Counted from the first letter of the stretch, positions 1 through 9,717 are shown. The stretch is 64,000 bases of DNA from Sphingomonas pseudosanguinis (GCF_014196255.1 NZ_JACIDH010000012.1:29992-93991), one strand, 5' to 3'. The notes: generated from the letters alone by a model not told the origin. Translations and numbers: made by a program.

Positions 1-275
1 CAATGATCCTGGCTGCGATCATCACGCCTCGCTTTCTTGGGCCCCACCTCGCGGAATGGCTATGGAAAACCGCGGCTTTGCCATTGCTGACAGGTGTGAT
101 GGTGATCCTGCCTGTGGCTTTCATACTGCCATGGATTGAACGGCCCTTGGTGGGAATCGTCGTTCTTGCAGTGTTTTGTGCCATGGGACTGGCCGCAAAC
201 GGAATCCTATTTTTACGACTCTTCCGTGGTAGTTGGCCTGTAATACGCCGTTCAAGCTTTGGAATTTCTGGATGA
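1..275 (+). CDS. C-terminal end of a polysaccharide flippase-like membrane protein (partial)
   Basis: The gene enters from outside the window, so only about 91 codons are visible. They encode three hydrophobic helices (roughly residues 20-38, 40-60 and 62-82 of the visible part) and end in a short basic tail. The following genes are exopolysaccharide genes, so the C-terminal helices of a Wzx/MATE-type flippase are the most likely identity, but no diagnostic motif is present in this piece. The stop (273-275) overlaps the next start in an ATGA arrangement, so the two are translationally coupled. Confidence 0.6.
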   Translation, partial: MILAAIITPRFLGPHLAEWLWKTAALPLLTGVMVILPVAFILPWIERPLVGIVVLAVFCAMGLAANGILFLRLFRGSWPVIRRSSFGISG

Positions 276-1474
276 CTACGACGTCCAAGCCTATTGTTCA
301 GCAACAACTTTTCATAATTTATGGCGCGTTCGTTATAGCGACAGTGATGAGTTGTCTTTATTGTTTAATTACAGGCCAGTTTAACGGTGATTTTTTCCCT
401 AACCCTGTTTATCTTACATTTGGACAGCTGGTATTTGTTGCCGCGATATGTGTAACGCCATATATATTCGCTTGGAAGGTTGCTGGCGTTTTCTCTAATA
501 TACCGCCAAGAAACGTCTACAAACTTCCGTTCAAGACGAATCTTATGTTTTTCGGGATCGTAAGCCTCGCTCATGCCGTGGTCACCATATTATTTGGTGT
601 CGGTGTGATGGATAGGGAGGTTTATACTGCCCCGGGCGCAATAATGCCTTTTATCCAAGTCTTGAATAGAATAGATCCGTTCTATCTTGGAGCATTCTTC
701 ATTCTGTCGACGCCGAAGAGACTGTCAACCGATCTGATGGCAGTGATAATTATGATATCGATAGGCCTGTTGAGAGCCGGCCTTGGTGTATTCAATTATG
801 TCGCGATTGCTATGTGTGCTAAGTATAGTGTGGAAATGATCATCATATTTCGGCGTGCACCTTGGCTAGTTATCTCAAGTGTTACAATATTACCTATTGT
901 GATTGGTAAGCTCTACGAATTTCGTAGTAGTTTGCGTGGTGATGTTCACATTGAACTTAGCATATTAGACATGCTGATGGGGCGTTTCGTAGGACGGCTT
1001 TCCTCATTTTCAAATGTTGCTTATGTAGTCCAAAATCACCAGTCATTTGAATGGTCCGCAAGCGCTTTGGAACCATTGTTTTACGCTAAGCAGGCTCTTT
1101 CGGGGGTTCTAGGCGGGATCGCACCAACTATGACGCCCGAGCGTTTGTTGATCGCTGGATCCCAGTCATATGAGGGTTACTCGACTTTTATGACGGGGGT
1201 GCCTGGTAATCTAATAATGGCTTGGTATGTTTCTCCCTGGGTTGCCCTTCTTAACCTGTTTGCGATCATCGCCAGCACGTGCGCCATACTTTGGCTGTCG
1301 CGTTATTTCGGTGGAGGCATAGCTCGTGTCTTTGGCCTAGGTATGCTGGTCTATCCACTAACTAGCGGCGTCGCTAACGAGTTCTCTCTACTATTGCTGA
1401 ACACAATCATATTTTTAGGATTTACGATCATTTTCCATGACCGTACCAGTAATGGAGGCACGGCTAATGCTTGA
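272..1474 (+). CDS. Polytopic membrane protein, probable Wzy-type polysaccharide polymerase
   Basis: About 400 residues with ten or more hydrophobic segments along the whole length and a longer soluble loop around residues 240-300. This is the architecture of O-antigen/exopolysaccharide polymerases, a family with little sequence conservation, so the call rests on topology and position. The start at 272 is chosen because its ATG overlaps the previous stop; an in-frame upstream codon at 233 would lie inside the flippase gene. The gene is visibly more AT-rich than its neighbours, which is typical of wzy genes and suggests transfer. A further membrane protein of the ligase type follows at 3445, so which of the two polymerises the repeat unit is not certain. 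Confidence 0.65.
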   Translation: MTTTSKPIVQQQLFIIYGAFVIATVMSCLYCLITGQFNGDFFPNPVYLTFGQLVFVAAICVTPYIFAWKVAGVFSNIPPRNVYKLPFKTNLMFFGIVSLAHAVVTILFGVGVMDREVYTAPGAIMPFIQVLNRIDPFYLGAFFILSTPKRLSTDLMAVIIMISIGLLRAGLGVFNYVAIAMCAKYSVEMIIIFRRAPWLVISSVTILPIVIGKLYEFRSSLRGDVHIELSILDMLMGRFVGRLSSFSNVAYVVQNHQSFEWSASALEPLFYAKQALSGVLGGIAPTMTPERLLIAGSQSYEGYSTFMTGVPGNLIMAWYVSPWVALLNLFAIIASTCAILWLSRYFGGGIARVFGLGMLVYPLTSGVANEFSLLLLNTIIFLGFTIIFHDRTSNGGTANA

Positions 1475-2519
1475 ATATCACTCGCTTAGCACTCCAAAGA
1501 TTCATATTTGCACGACACATTCACGTTCGGGCATCACGGATTATGCAAGAATTTTTCATGAAAAAGTTCTAGCCTCTAAAGGTTATATACTAACCGACCC
1601 CCAAGATATCATTGATGCAATCGGCAAAATACCGAAAGGGGCACAGTTTCATGTGCAATTAGGAATTTTCCAACATCGTGAGCGCATAGCAATTACTCGG
1701 CTCTTGCAGGCAGGGTATGCCAATATTGATGTGACCATCCATGATCCGCCTTTTGTAACCTTTCCTTATTTTCAATTCAATTCGCCCTTACTGATGCGAT
1801 TGTCGCGAGGGATGGATTGGTATCTCGGGGCGTTCGGAACGCAGCGCCGCATGATAGAAAAATTGAGACGGGTCTTCGTGCTTTCGGAAGGTGGACGGGC
1901 AAGGGTACTTGCCCTAGCTCCGAGGGCCAATGTGATCGTCATTCCACATATTGTAGATCCCGATCGCATATGGCCGCCAACCGCTTCCCTGGCACCAGCA
2001 ATGATCTATTTCGGCTTCATCGGTCCCAATAAGGGACTGGATTATGTGCTGGAGTTACACGAAGCTGTACGCGCCATTCGTCCTACCACTCAGTTGCATG
2101 TGGTAGGTCAGGCGAGCGGATTGGCCGCCGAGCGCTATCTGTGTGATTTGCAAGACCGTTACAAGATTGATGTGACGTTCCACGGCTATGTGCCCGACGC
2201 CGATCTTGACCTTTTGTTCGAGCAGGCGGCGCATGTAGTTCTGCCCTATACGCCGTACAAGCATGTCATGCCGGCCAGCGGCAGCGTGATTCACGCGTTG
2301 CGACGTGCGCGTATTGTCTGGACGACGGACGTCAACGTCATGGGCGAAATGATTCAGGATGGGCAGAACGGCTTCATGCTATCCATGAACGTCGGAAACG
2401 ATGCTCGACGCATGGCATCGGTAATGGCTGACCCCATACTGCAGCAGAAAGTCAGTCTGCAAGCTAGGGACACGGCCTTGGCGATGGCCAATTATCCTTA
2501 TGCCCGCCATTTCGAATGA
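1467..2519 (+). CDS. Glycosyltransferase, GT4 family
   Basis: A 350-residue GT-B fold transferase. A glycine/lysine nucleotide-sugar segment (GFIGPNKGLDYVLELHEA) lies near residue 180 and an ASGS-type donor-site segment near residue 268, both usual for GT4. The N-terminal half opens with a strand ending in CTTHSRSGITDYAR, the usual acceptor-side loop. The start is ATG 1467 because GGAGG sits 8 bases upstream and the codon overlaps the previous stop. Earlier in-frame ATGs at 1437 and 1452 lack such a site. It probably adds one sugar to the lipid-linked repeat unit in the cytoplasm; donor and acceptor cannot be told from sequence. Confidence 0.85.
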   Translation: MLEYHSLSTPKIHICTTHSRSGITDYARIFHEKVLASKGYILTDPQDIIDAIGKIPKGAQFHVQLGIFQHRERIAITRLLQAGYANIDVTIHDPPFVTFPYFQFNSPLLMRLSRGMDWYLGAFGTQRRMIEKLRRVFVLSEGGRARVLALAPRANVIVIPHIVDPDRIWPPTASLAPAMIYFGFIGPNKGLDYVLELHEAVRAIRPTTQLHVVGQASGLAAERYLCDLQDRYKIDVTFHGYVPDADLDLLFEQAAHVVLPYTPYKHVMPASGSVIHALRRARIVWTTDVNVMGEMIQDGQNGFMLSMNVGNDARRMASVMADPILQQKVSLQARDTALAMANYPYARHFE

Positions 2520-2640
2520 CGCGCTCTATCTGATGGTCCCGAAAGCGGGCGAACGGTCGCTTTCTCCACATAAAGACCCGGTACCCAGCCCCGACTATCG
2601 GTGATGATTAGTTGTGGCCGCATATAATAGGAATTGCTCC

Positions 2641-3387
2641 ATGCCTTCCGTTCAAGGAACTATCTCGATCGTCAGCCATGGGCATGGTCCTCTCGTTAGT
2701 AAACTCCTGCAGGATCTCGCTCGCCAGACATATATCGAACATTGGCTTGTCATCGTCACATTGAATATTTCCGAGCCGTTCGAGCTAGTACCCCGGCTTC
2801 GAATGAAGGTGATTTCTAACGACTCTCCAAAGGGCTTTGGAGCCAATCATAATGCTGCCTCCATAGAGGCGGAAGGCGAGTTGTACGCGATCGTCAATCC
2901 TGACATCCGCATCACCGATGACAGGTTCCTAGAAAAGCTGGCAGCACTGGACTGGACAACGGGATCGCCGTTGCGTGCGCCGGTAGTGGTCGCGCCGAAC
3001 GGTGCTGAGGAGGACTCGGTCCGGCGCAATCTATCGGTTCCCAACCTGCTTGCTCGAAGGAATCGACGATTGGCTGGATGGGAAGCGGATCCCGACGCGT
3101 CGGACTTCTTCTGGTTGGCCGGTATGTTCCTGATTGCGCCGATCGCGAGGTTTCGTGATCTCGGCGGCTTTGACGACCGGTACAGGCTATATTGCGAAGA
3201 CTACGATCTATGCGCACGATGGCGCCTCGCGGGTAATCGCGTCGAATTAATCCGCGACCTTGAGGTGATTCACGATGCCCGGCGCGATAGCCATAAGTCG
3301 ATGCGCCATCTGCGCTGGCACTTGGCGAGCCTGTTCCGAGTTTGGCGATCGAAGCCCTTCTGGCGTATCGTCGCCGGCCAATATTAA
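2641..3387 (+). CDS. Glycosyltransferase, GT2 family (rhamnosyltransferase WbbL-like)
   Basis: A 248-residue GT-A enzyme. It shows the N-terminal ISIVSHGHG strand, the GFGANHN nucleotide-site segment near residue 68, the NPDI metal-binding motif near residue 84 and the WbbL-type acceptor motif DDRYRLYCEDYDLCARW near residue 180. This combination is typical of rhamnosyltransferases related to WbbL. The start at 2641 has an AGGAA-type ribosome site about 8 bases upstream; an in-frame ATG at 2614 has none. A 94-base gap after the GT4 gene holds no further gene. It acts in the cytoplasm on the growing repeat unit. Confidence 0.85.
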   Translation: MPSVQGTISIVSHGHGPLVSKLLQDLARQTYIEHWLVIVTLNISEPFELVPRLRMKVISNDSPKGFGANHNAASIEAEGELYAIVNPDIRITDDRFLEKLAALDWTTGSPLRAPVVVAPNGAEEDSVRRNLSVPNLLARRNRRLAGWEADPDASDFFWLAGMFLIAPIARFRDLGGFDDRYRLYCEDYDLCARWRLAGNRVELIRDLEVIHDARRDSHKSMRHLRWHLASLFRVWRSKPFWRIVAGQY

Positions 3388-3444
3388 GCGGCCTGACTTA
3401 TCGAGGTTGTGCCGGCCCGTCCAAAGACATAGGCGCCTACCAAT

Positions 3445-4812
3445 ATGCCACTTCATCGTCGTTCCGGTCCTGTGCCAGCGCCCAGTCTGGCATTCATGCT
3501 CTTGTGCGGGCTTTTCGTCACTCTCCTGATCGCAGGAGGGGCGTCCCGTGCAGACGTAGGTGGGCAGATCGTTGTTCAGGCCGTGGCTTGGAGCGTGTTG
3601 CTCGCAGCGATTCTGTTTGCGCCAAGAGTTCCGTTGCGTAGAATGGGAACGGCGGGCCTTTTCTTTGCCTTAGCGGGCATGCTCGTTTTCATTCAACTGA
3701 TTCCGCTGCCCCCCTCCCTGTGGAAGGCCTTGCCAGGCCGGATGATGCTTGTCGGAGCCGACAGTGGCGACGTCTGGCGGCCTATATCGATGGTTCCCGG
3801 AGCAACATTGAATGCGTTGTCGTCCTTAGTCGTACCAGGCGTTGTCCTGCTGTTGGCGACGATGGTGCGTCCGGACGAGCGGTCGCACATGCTGCCCCTC
3901 TTGTTGGGTTTGGTCGGGGCGGCCGCTCTAATTGGGCTTTTGCAATTTTCCGGAGCGGGGTTTTCCAATCCATTCGTTAATGACACGCCCGGTCAGGTCA
4001 GCGGCTTGTTCGCCAATCGCAATCACTTTGCCTTGTTTTTGGCAATGGGCTGTCTGATCGCTCCGGCTTGGGCAACGCGCGTCACGCTCGTCAGTTGGCG
4101 TCTGCCAGTAGCCTCTGGATTCATTCTTCTATTTGCCCTTACGATCTTGGCCACAGGGTCACGCGCCGGTCTGATGGTAGGTGCTGTCGCGATCATCATC
4201 GCCCTGCTCTTCTCGTGGCCGGCGTTACGGAAGCTGACTCGCAAGGGGCCGCGTTGGCTGTTGCCGTCGCTGGTAACCGGTGCAGTGCTAATCTTAATTT
4301 TTTTTGTAGGTCTATTCATCTTCACCGACCGAGCGGTTTCAATTAATCGTGCCGTATCGATCGATGGCAATGAAGATATGCGGCTGCGTGCGTTGCCAAC
4401 CGTTATGCACATGGCTTATGAATACTTTCCCATTGGTTCAGGATTTGGCGGATTCGATCCAGTCTTTCGAATTCATGAGCCTTTTGAATTGCTAAAACTT
4501 ACATATTTCAACCATGCTCATAATGATTATATTGAGATAATTCTTGATGGTGGTTTATTAGGATTAATAGTTTTATTATTGGCGACAGTCTGGTGGGCAA
4601 TTAGGACGGCATTGGTATGGCAAAATAAGGGAAATGACGCATTGCCAAGACTTGGATCGTCGATAATTTTTCTTATTATGATTGCTAGTTTTTTCGATTA
4701 TCCCGCCCGAACCCCGCTGATTATGGCAGTGATCGCGCTGTCGGGTCTTTGGCTAGGCGAGCAGCACCGAGAAGAGGGTGCGGCTTTACCTCGCCGGGGC
4801 CACGAACTATAG
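3445..4812 (+). CDS. O-antigen ligase/polymerase family membrane protein
   Basis: 455 residues with about ten to twelve membrane helices. A periplasmic loop near residue 355 contains the HAHNDYIE motif that marks the Wzy_C/WaaL family, followed by the usual GLLGLIVLL helix. WaaL-family proteins join or polymerise undecaprenyl-linked glycans on the periplasmic side. Together with the Wza- and Wzc-like genes downstream this argues for polymerisation of an exopolysaccharide rather than LPS ligation, but sequence alone does not separate the two. A short gap precedes the Wza-like gene, so co-transcription is likely. Confidence 0.85.
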   Translation: MPLHRRSGPVPAPSLAFMLLCGLFVTLLIAGGASRADVGGQIVVQAVAWSVLLAAILFAPRVPLRRMGTAGLFFALAGMLVFIQLIPLPPSLWKALPGRMMLVGADSGDVWRPISMVPGATLNALSSLVVPGVVLLLATMVRPDERSHMLPLLLGLVGAAALIGLLQFSGAGFSNPFVNDTPGQVSGLFANRNHFALFLAMGCLIAPAWATRVTLVSWRLPVASGFILLFALTILATGSRAGLMVGAVAIIIALLFSWPALRKLTRKGPRWLLPSLVTGAVLILIFFVGLFIFTDRAVSINRAVSIDGNEDMRLRALPTVMHMAYEYFPIGSGFGGFDPVFRIHEPFELLKLTYFNHAHNDYIEIILDGGLLGLIVLLLATVWWAIRTALVWQNKGNDALPRLGSSIIFLIMIASFFDYPARTPLIMAVIALSGLWLGEQHREEGAALPRRGHEL

Positions 4813-4851
4813 CCTCCACATTTCGTTTCATGTCGTGGAATATTTGAGCGC

Positions 4852-5562
4852 ATGCGTAAGCTTTGTATTGCCCTCCTGATTGCCGCAATTGCATCAGGAT
4901 GCGCTGGTCCGCAGCGTTTGGAATCGACCGATCGGTTGACAGTGGTCGAAGGCAGTTCGGTTCTACCGGCGCCGGATCGCGGTGATCTCACCGCTGCAGA
5001 TCGTCCCGCTCTTATCGGGCCGCTCGACACCATCCAAGTGGACGTTTTCAACGTTCCCGATCTCAGCCGTGAGATGCAGGTGGACGCCAGTGGTCGCATT
5101 GCCATGCCGCTCGCTGGAACGATTGATGCCCGGGGCAAGACAGCAGGCGAGCTGGCTCAGACGATCGATGCAGCGTTGCGGGCACGTTATGTTCGCAACC
5201 CCGAGGTGACCGTCAACATCAAGAGCTCGGTCAGCCAAGTGGTGACCATCGATGGGCAGGTCGTGGAGCCTGGCCTGTACCCGGTGACCAATCAGATGAC
5301 ACTCATGCGGGTCATTGCATCCGCCAAGGGGTTGTCCGAGTTCGCGCGCCAGGATGATGTCGTAATTCTGCGGACCGTTGGTAATCGACGGATGGCCGGA
5401 TTGTATAACGTCGCTGCCATCCGGCAAGGTACCTATGACGATCCGCCTGTCTTTGCCAATGACGTGATTGTCGTCGGCGATTCCCCGCAGCGCCGCCTGT
5501 TCCGCGACTTCGTTTCGCTCTCGCCGCTACTTGCGGCCCCGCTGATCGCGATCCTGCAATAA
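4852..5562 (+). CDS. Polysaccharide export lipoprotein (Wza/OPX family)
   Basis: 236 residues. Residues 1-17 form a lipoprotein signal with lipobox ASGC, so the mature protein is lipidated at Cys17. A Poly_export domain (about residues 55-125, with LIGPLDTIQVDVFNVPDLS) is followed by a soluble ligand-binding beta-grasp domain (about 135-215). It is shorter than E. coli Wza (about 380 residues), as is normal for the GumB class. It should form or contact the outer-membrane export channel and pair with the inner-membrane kinase/co-polymerase encoded next. The C-terminal DFVSLSPLLAAPLIAIL segment is hydrophobic and could be a membrane anchor. Confidence 0.9.
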   Translation: MRKLCIALLIAAIASGCAGPQRLESTDRLTVVEGSSVLPAPDRGDLTAADRPALIGPLDTIQVDVFNVPDLSREMQVDASGRIAMPLAGTIDARGKTAGELAQTIDAALRARYVRNPEVTVNIKSSVSQVVTIDGQVVEPGLYPVTNQMTLMRVIASAKGLSEFARQDDVVILRTVGNRRMAGLYNVAAIRQGTYDDPPVFANDVIVVGDSPQRRLFRDFVSLSPLLAAPLIAILQ

Positions 5563-5575
5563 GGTTCTTGTCTAC

Positions 5576-7777
5576 ATGACTTCCATGATTTCCGGTCTAC
5601 GGGGCGGTCAGGTATCGCCCGCGTTGAGCCTGCCGGGCAAGGACGACAGTTCCATGCTTCGGGACTATTTGAGAATTGCGAGACGTTGGCGCTATGTCAT
5701 CGCAGGGACGACAATAGTGTTCGTTCTGCTTGGACTAATCGTGACTCTTTTAATGACGCCAAAATATACGGCATCAGCCACGATCGAGATTTCACGCGAG
5801 GCGAGTCAAGTTACGAACTTCCAAGGCGTTGAACGGGAAACAAGCGTCGCGGATCAGGAGTTCTATCAGACCCAGTACGGACTGTTGCAATCGCATTCGC
5901 TATCTGAGCGTGTGGCAACACAGCTTCGTTTGATCGACGATCCAAAATTTTATGAGCTGTTCCGTATCTCTTCAGCGGATCCGGCGTTTCAGGTGGTTGA
6001 CGGTCGCTATTCCGCCGCTGGCCGTGATACCCGGCAACGCGTAGCTGCTCAAATTCTTCTCGATCATCTTAACGTGGCGCCGACTCGACTGTCGCGTCTG
6101 GTCGACATTCGGTTCACGAGCCCGGACGCTCAGTTTTCTGCCAAGGTCGTCAATGCTTGGTCCGAAGCATTCATTCAAACCAATCTCGAGCGGAAGGTTC
6201 AGGCAACCTCCTACGGTCGGGACCTGCTAAAGCGTCAGTTGGCACAGCAGAAGGAGCGGCTTGATGAGAGCCAACGCCAGCTGGTCGCCTACGCCTCGCA
6301 GGAACGGATTATCAATCTTCCTGCGCAGTCGAATGCGGATGGCTCAACCTCGGAACGCTCGATCGTCGCTGACGATTTGGCATCGCTCAATAGCGCATTA
6401 AGCCAAGCGACAGCCGACCGTATTGCCGCTGAAGCACGGTATCGTGAGAGTGGCCGTGCCGGTGCGTCCACAGAAGCCTTGCGCAACCAGGCCATTAATA
6501 TGCTGCGTCAACGTCGAGCCGAATTGGCGGCCGACTACCAGAAGCTGCTGACGCAGTTCGAACCCCAATATCCCTCTGCCAAGGCACTGAAGTCGCAGAT
6601 CGATCAGCTTGATCGCAGCATATCCGCCGAAGAGCGCCGCGTGACGGGGTCGATTGAAACTGACTATCGTGGAGCTGTCGAGCGGGAACGGGCGTTGCAA
6701 GCACGGGTCGAGCGGCTGAAAGGCAGTTATCTCGATCTACGTCGGCGTTCGATCCAATATAATATCTACCAGCAGGAAGTGGACACTAATCGCGCCCTGT
6801 ACGATGGACTTCTGCAACGGTTCAAGGAAATCGGCGTCGCTGGCGGCGTGGGTGTCAACAACGTATCCGTGGTGGATCAGGCAGACGTACCACAGAAGCC
6901 GTCCAGCCCGCGTTTGCTGATCAACCTAGCGATAGCATTGCTTGCCGGTCTGGGGCTGGGCGTAGCACTGGCATTCGCGCTGGAGCAAATGGACGAGGCT
7001 ATTGCCGATCCTGCCGAGATCGAGCGGCGGCTCGGTCTGCCGCTACTGGGGGCCGTGCCGAAGGTCGATGGCAACACCCCCCGGGAAGCGTTGCTTGATC
7101 GCAAGTCCGATCTCGTCGATGCCTATCTGGCGATCCAAACGAACCTAGCGTTTACCACTGAACATGGTGTGCCTCGCTCGTTGTCGGTAACCTCGACCCG
7201 TCCCGCCGAGGGTAAATCGACCACCGCACTTGCGCTTGCGACCATGTTGGCCCGCAGTGGGAAGCGAGTGATTTTGGTCGATGGAGACATGCGTTCGCCA
7301 TCGGTTCATCATTTGGGCGGGGTGAGCCACGACAATGGCCTCAGCAACTTCCTCACGGGACAGGATGATATCGTGCCGCTCACATTCGACATGAGCGATC
7401 TAGGCTTTACGGCCATGTCGGCTGGTCCAATTCCCCCCAACGCGGCCGAATTGCTCACCGGAAACCGTTTGTCGGTGCTGATCGAGCGGCTATATGAGCA
7501 TTTCGACCATGTCATTATCGACAGCCCGCCTGTCATGGGGTTGGCTGACGCGCCCTTGATCGCAAGCCGGGTCGAAGGCGTCGTCTATGCGGTGGAATCG
7601 CATGGTATCCGTTCGACTCTGGTCAAAACCGCTCTGGCGCGACTTGCTTCCGCTAATGCGCGCATCTTTGGTGGCGTTCTTACCAAATTCGAGGCACGCA
7701 AGGCTCATTATGGCTATGGCTATGAATATGGCTACGGCTATGGCCGAGACAAGGCGGCGAGTGAGGCTAAGGGCTGA
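5576..7777 (+). CDS. Polysaccharide co-polymerase with tyrosine autokinase domain (Wzc/GumC-ExoP type)
   Basis: 733 residues. A Wzz domain with a first membrane helix near residues 40-62 is followed by a long coiled periplasmic region and a second helix near 445-465. The cytoplasmic BY-kinase has Walker A RPAEGKSTTALAL near residue 540, Walker A' ILVDGDMRSP near 565 and Walker B HVIIDSPP near 645. The C-terminus carries a tyrosine cluster alternating with glycine, the autophosphorylated tail of these kinases. It controls chain length and couples polymerisation to export through the Wza-like partner just upstream (13-base gap). A fused kinase makes this a PCP-2a protein. Confidence 0.92.
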   Translation: MTSMISGLRGGQVSPALSLPGKDDSSMLRDYLRIARRWRYVIAGTTIVFVLLGLIVTLLMTPKYTASATIEISREASQVTNFQGVERETSVADQEFYQTQYGLLQSHSLSERVATQLRLIDDPKFYELFRISSADPAFQVVDGRYSAAGRDTRQRVAAQILLDHLNVAPTRLSRLVDIRFTSPDAQFSAKVVNAWSEAFIQTNLERKVQATSYGRDLLKRQLAQQKERLDESQRQLVAYASQERIINLPAQSNADGSTSERSIVADDLASLNSALSQATADRIAAEARYRESGRAGASTEALRNQAINMLRQRRAELAADYQKLLTQFEPQYPSAKALKSQIDQLDRSISAEERRVTGSIETDYRGAVERERALQARVERLKGSYLDLRRRSIQYNIYQQEVDTNRALYDGLLQRFKEIGVAGGVGVNNVSVVDQADVPQKPSSPRLLINLAIALLAGLGLGVALAFALEQMDEAIADPAEIERRLGLPLLGAVPKVDGNTPREALLDRKSDLVDAYLAIQTNLAFTTEHGVPRSLSVTSTRPAEGKSTTALALATMLARSGKRVILVDGDMRSPSVHHLGGVSHDNGLSNFLTGQDDIVPLTFDMSDLGFTAMSAGPIPPNAAELLTGNRLSVLIERLYEHFDHVIIDSPPVMGLADAPLIASRVEGVVYAVESHGIRSTLVKTALARLASANARIFGGVLTKFEARKAHYGYGYEYGYGYGRDKAASEAKG

Positions 7778-9009
7778 TGCCGCGCCGAAGCACTCGTTCC
7801 CAGCGGTCTATAACCGAATGGACGGTGCGCAGTGTGCTGGCGATGCTAGCCGCTGGCTTTGGCTATCTTTCGGTCGCGCATTCATTGGCTTACATGATTC
7901 GTGGGAGCGACCCGGCCCGGGCCTACGCTCTGGTGCCTTGGGATGGTCGAATAACGGCGCTACTGTCCGAACAGCTTTCGGGGCCAAAGGCCAGCGCGGC
8001 CGACCGCAAGCGAGCCGATGAGCTTGCTCGGCTTGCCCTGCGGCAGGATGCAACCGCAGTAGCCGCAGTGGCAACACTGGGAATCAATGCCCAAGCCAGG
8101 GGGGATACGGCTACTGCCCGGCGCATTTTTGCCTATTCCGAACAACTGTCGCGTCGTGATTTGCGCACCCGGTTATGGGCGAATGAGGACGCGGTGGCAC
8201 GTGGTGATATTTTGGGGGCTCTTCGCAATTATGATATTGCGATGAGAACATCGCGCATTGCGCCAGATCTCATGTTCCCGTTGCTGGCATCCGCCATCGA
8301 CGATGAGCAGATTCGTAAGGGCCTCGTCACGATCCTCGCAAAGCGGCCAGCGTGGAGTGATCAATTCATTGGGTATGTTTCGGGCAATGGACCTGATGCA
8401 AAGGCAACAGCGCTCTTGTTTGAGGCTATGCAACGCCGAGGCCTTGCCCTTCCCGCCGGATCAACAGCCGCTCTGATTACGCGGTTGCTTGGCGAAAACT
8501 ATATTAATGACGCTTGGCGCCTCTATGCGGTGATCAGGCCTGGTGCCAATCGTCAAAGTTCACGAGATCCCGACTTCACAGCCAACCCTGTATCGACGAC
8601 CTCCTTTGACTGGCAGCCGATTACTGACAGTGGGGTTTCGGCTACAATTCAGCATGGTGAACGCGGCGGTGTTTTTGATTTTGCCGTACCATCTACTATT
8701 GGCGGACCGATATTGCGCCAGACACAGTTATTGATGCCAGGCAATTACGTGCTTCAAGGACGTAGTGTCGGTATAAATCAGTCGGTTGAGGCTTTGCCTT
8801 ATTGGACGCTAACTTGTGCTGAGGGACGAGAGCTTGGTCGCGTGAGCGTATTTAATTCCACCCAAGATCATGGCCGGTTCTCTGGGCGCTTTGTTGTGCC
8901 AGCAGGGTGCCCAATTCAGCAATTGCTTTTTGTCGCTCGCCCATCCGAATCTATATCGGGTTTTACCGGTCAAATTGTAGACGTTCGGCTGACACCAGAT
9001 GCGGGTTGA
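7777..9009 (+). CDS. Membrane-anchored helical-repeat protein of the exopolysaccharide operon, function unknown
   Basis: 410 residues with an N-terminal membrane anchor (about residues 20-38). A helical part with TPR-like repeats follows (about 60-240, for example the GDTATARRIFAYSEQ and GDILGALRNYDIAM segments). The C-terminal half (250-405) is rich in beta strands with two cysteine pairs, reminiscent of a carbohydrate-binding domain. The start overlaps the previous stop (TGATG), so it belongs to the Wzc operon. No known enzyme motif was recognised. A scaffold between the synthase complex and the outer membrane is a guess from position and architecture only. Confidence 0.75.
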   Translation: MPRRSTRSQRSITEWTVRSVLAMLAAGFGYLSVAHSLAYMIRGSDPARAYALVPWDGRITALLSEQLSGPKASAADRKRADELARLALRQDATAVAAVATLGINAQARGDTATARRIFAYSEQLSRRDLRTRLWANEDAVARGDILGALRNYDIAMRTSRIAPDLMFPLLASAIDDEQIRKGLVTILAKRPAWSDQFIGYVSGNGPDAKATALLFEAMQRRGLALPAGSTAALITRLLGENYINDAWRLYAVIRPGANRQSSRDPDFTANPVSTTSFDWQPITDSGVSATIQHGERGGVFDFAVPSTIGGPILRQTQLLMPGNYVLQGRSVGINQSVEALPYWTLTCAEGRELGRVSVFNSTQDHGRFSGRFVVPAGCPIQQLLFVARPSESISGFTGQIVDVRLTPDAG

Positions 9010-9043
9010 CTATGCTGTGCGACAGATAATTCTAGTGGCTAGA

Positions 9044-9394
9044 ATGAAAAAAAGTCTCCTTTTTTTAATCGGGCTAGCGACTCCCGCTGCGGCGCAAGAT
9101 CGCTATCAAGAACCAGATCAAATTCAGCAGGCACCGCAATCTTTGCCTGAAACACGCCAAGGTGAAACGGCGCGTTCGACTGTTGGGCAAACCGGGCAAC
9201 GCCAAACGCGTGAAATAATCTCGCAGGATGCGGGCATTGAACCAATGGCAAGAATCAATAACCGGATCCAAAATCGGGTACAGTCAAGAATTCGCAATAG
9301 AATTGATCCGTATTACGATCCTCAAGCCAATTCAACTTCCCCATTTAGGGTCGCCGGCGATCAGGTGCGTTTATCTGGACGAGCACGCCGCTGA
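9044..9394 (+). CDS. Small secreted protein, last gene of the exopolysaccharide operon
   Basis: A 116-residue product starting at MKKSLLFLIG with a cleavable signal ending at AAAQ (cleavage near residue 18). The mature part is rich in Gln and Arg, with short repeats (RINNRIQNRVQSRIRNRI near residues 75-92) that would form a charged amphipathic helix. I do not recognise the family. An in-frame start at 8999 inside the previous gene is possible but would place the signal peptide internally, so 9044 is preferred. Envelope location is clear; function is not. Confidence 0.6.
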   Translation: MKKSLLFLIGLATPAAAQDRYQEPDQIQQAPQSLPETRQGETARSTVGQTGQRQTREIISQDAGIEPMARINNRIQNRVQSRIRNRIDPYYDPQANSTSPFRVAGDQVRLSGRARR

Positions 9395-9717
9395 TTTTAT
9401 AATGCTGTACCATTAAGCGGCTGTTGAAGGTGGACTATCATGCCGGCAAGTGGCTAAACGGTTTGCCGTCAACTTCCTCTCAGGGGGGATCATCACAATC
9501 GTGGTCACCTTCTGGCTCGGATCGAGCCTCAATATCAAAAATGCAGGTGTTATCTTTATATGATAATGTCTTTTATCATATCAAATATAAGGAGTATATG
9601 CCTGCATGTAACGAGGGCAGGATTGGGGCAGTTGGCAGTCGTTTTTTGACCGACGAAGCCGAGGTGCCCGGATAATGGTCTATTAAGCCGAGCATCACAT
9701 TTGTTCGTGCCTGTTGG
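9395..9717. other. Intergenic stretch with two possible micro-ORFs and an AT-rich hairpin
   Basis: No standard gene. GTG 9450 to 9563 reads a 37-residue peptide with one good membrane helix (about residues 10-24). ATG 9598 to 9675 reads a 25-residue peptide preceded by TAAGGAG. Between them a 9-bp inverted repeat (9558-9566 with 9573-9581) forms an AT-rich hairpin without a T-run. These may be remnants of a gene cut by the IS3 insertion at 9718, or small real genes; neither can be decided here. Confidence 0.3.

Noticed and set aside
9558..9581. Terminator after the exopolysaccharide operon
   Set aside because: The hairpin is AT-rich and lacks a T-run after the stem; stability would be low.
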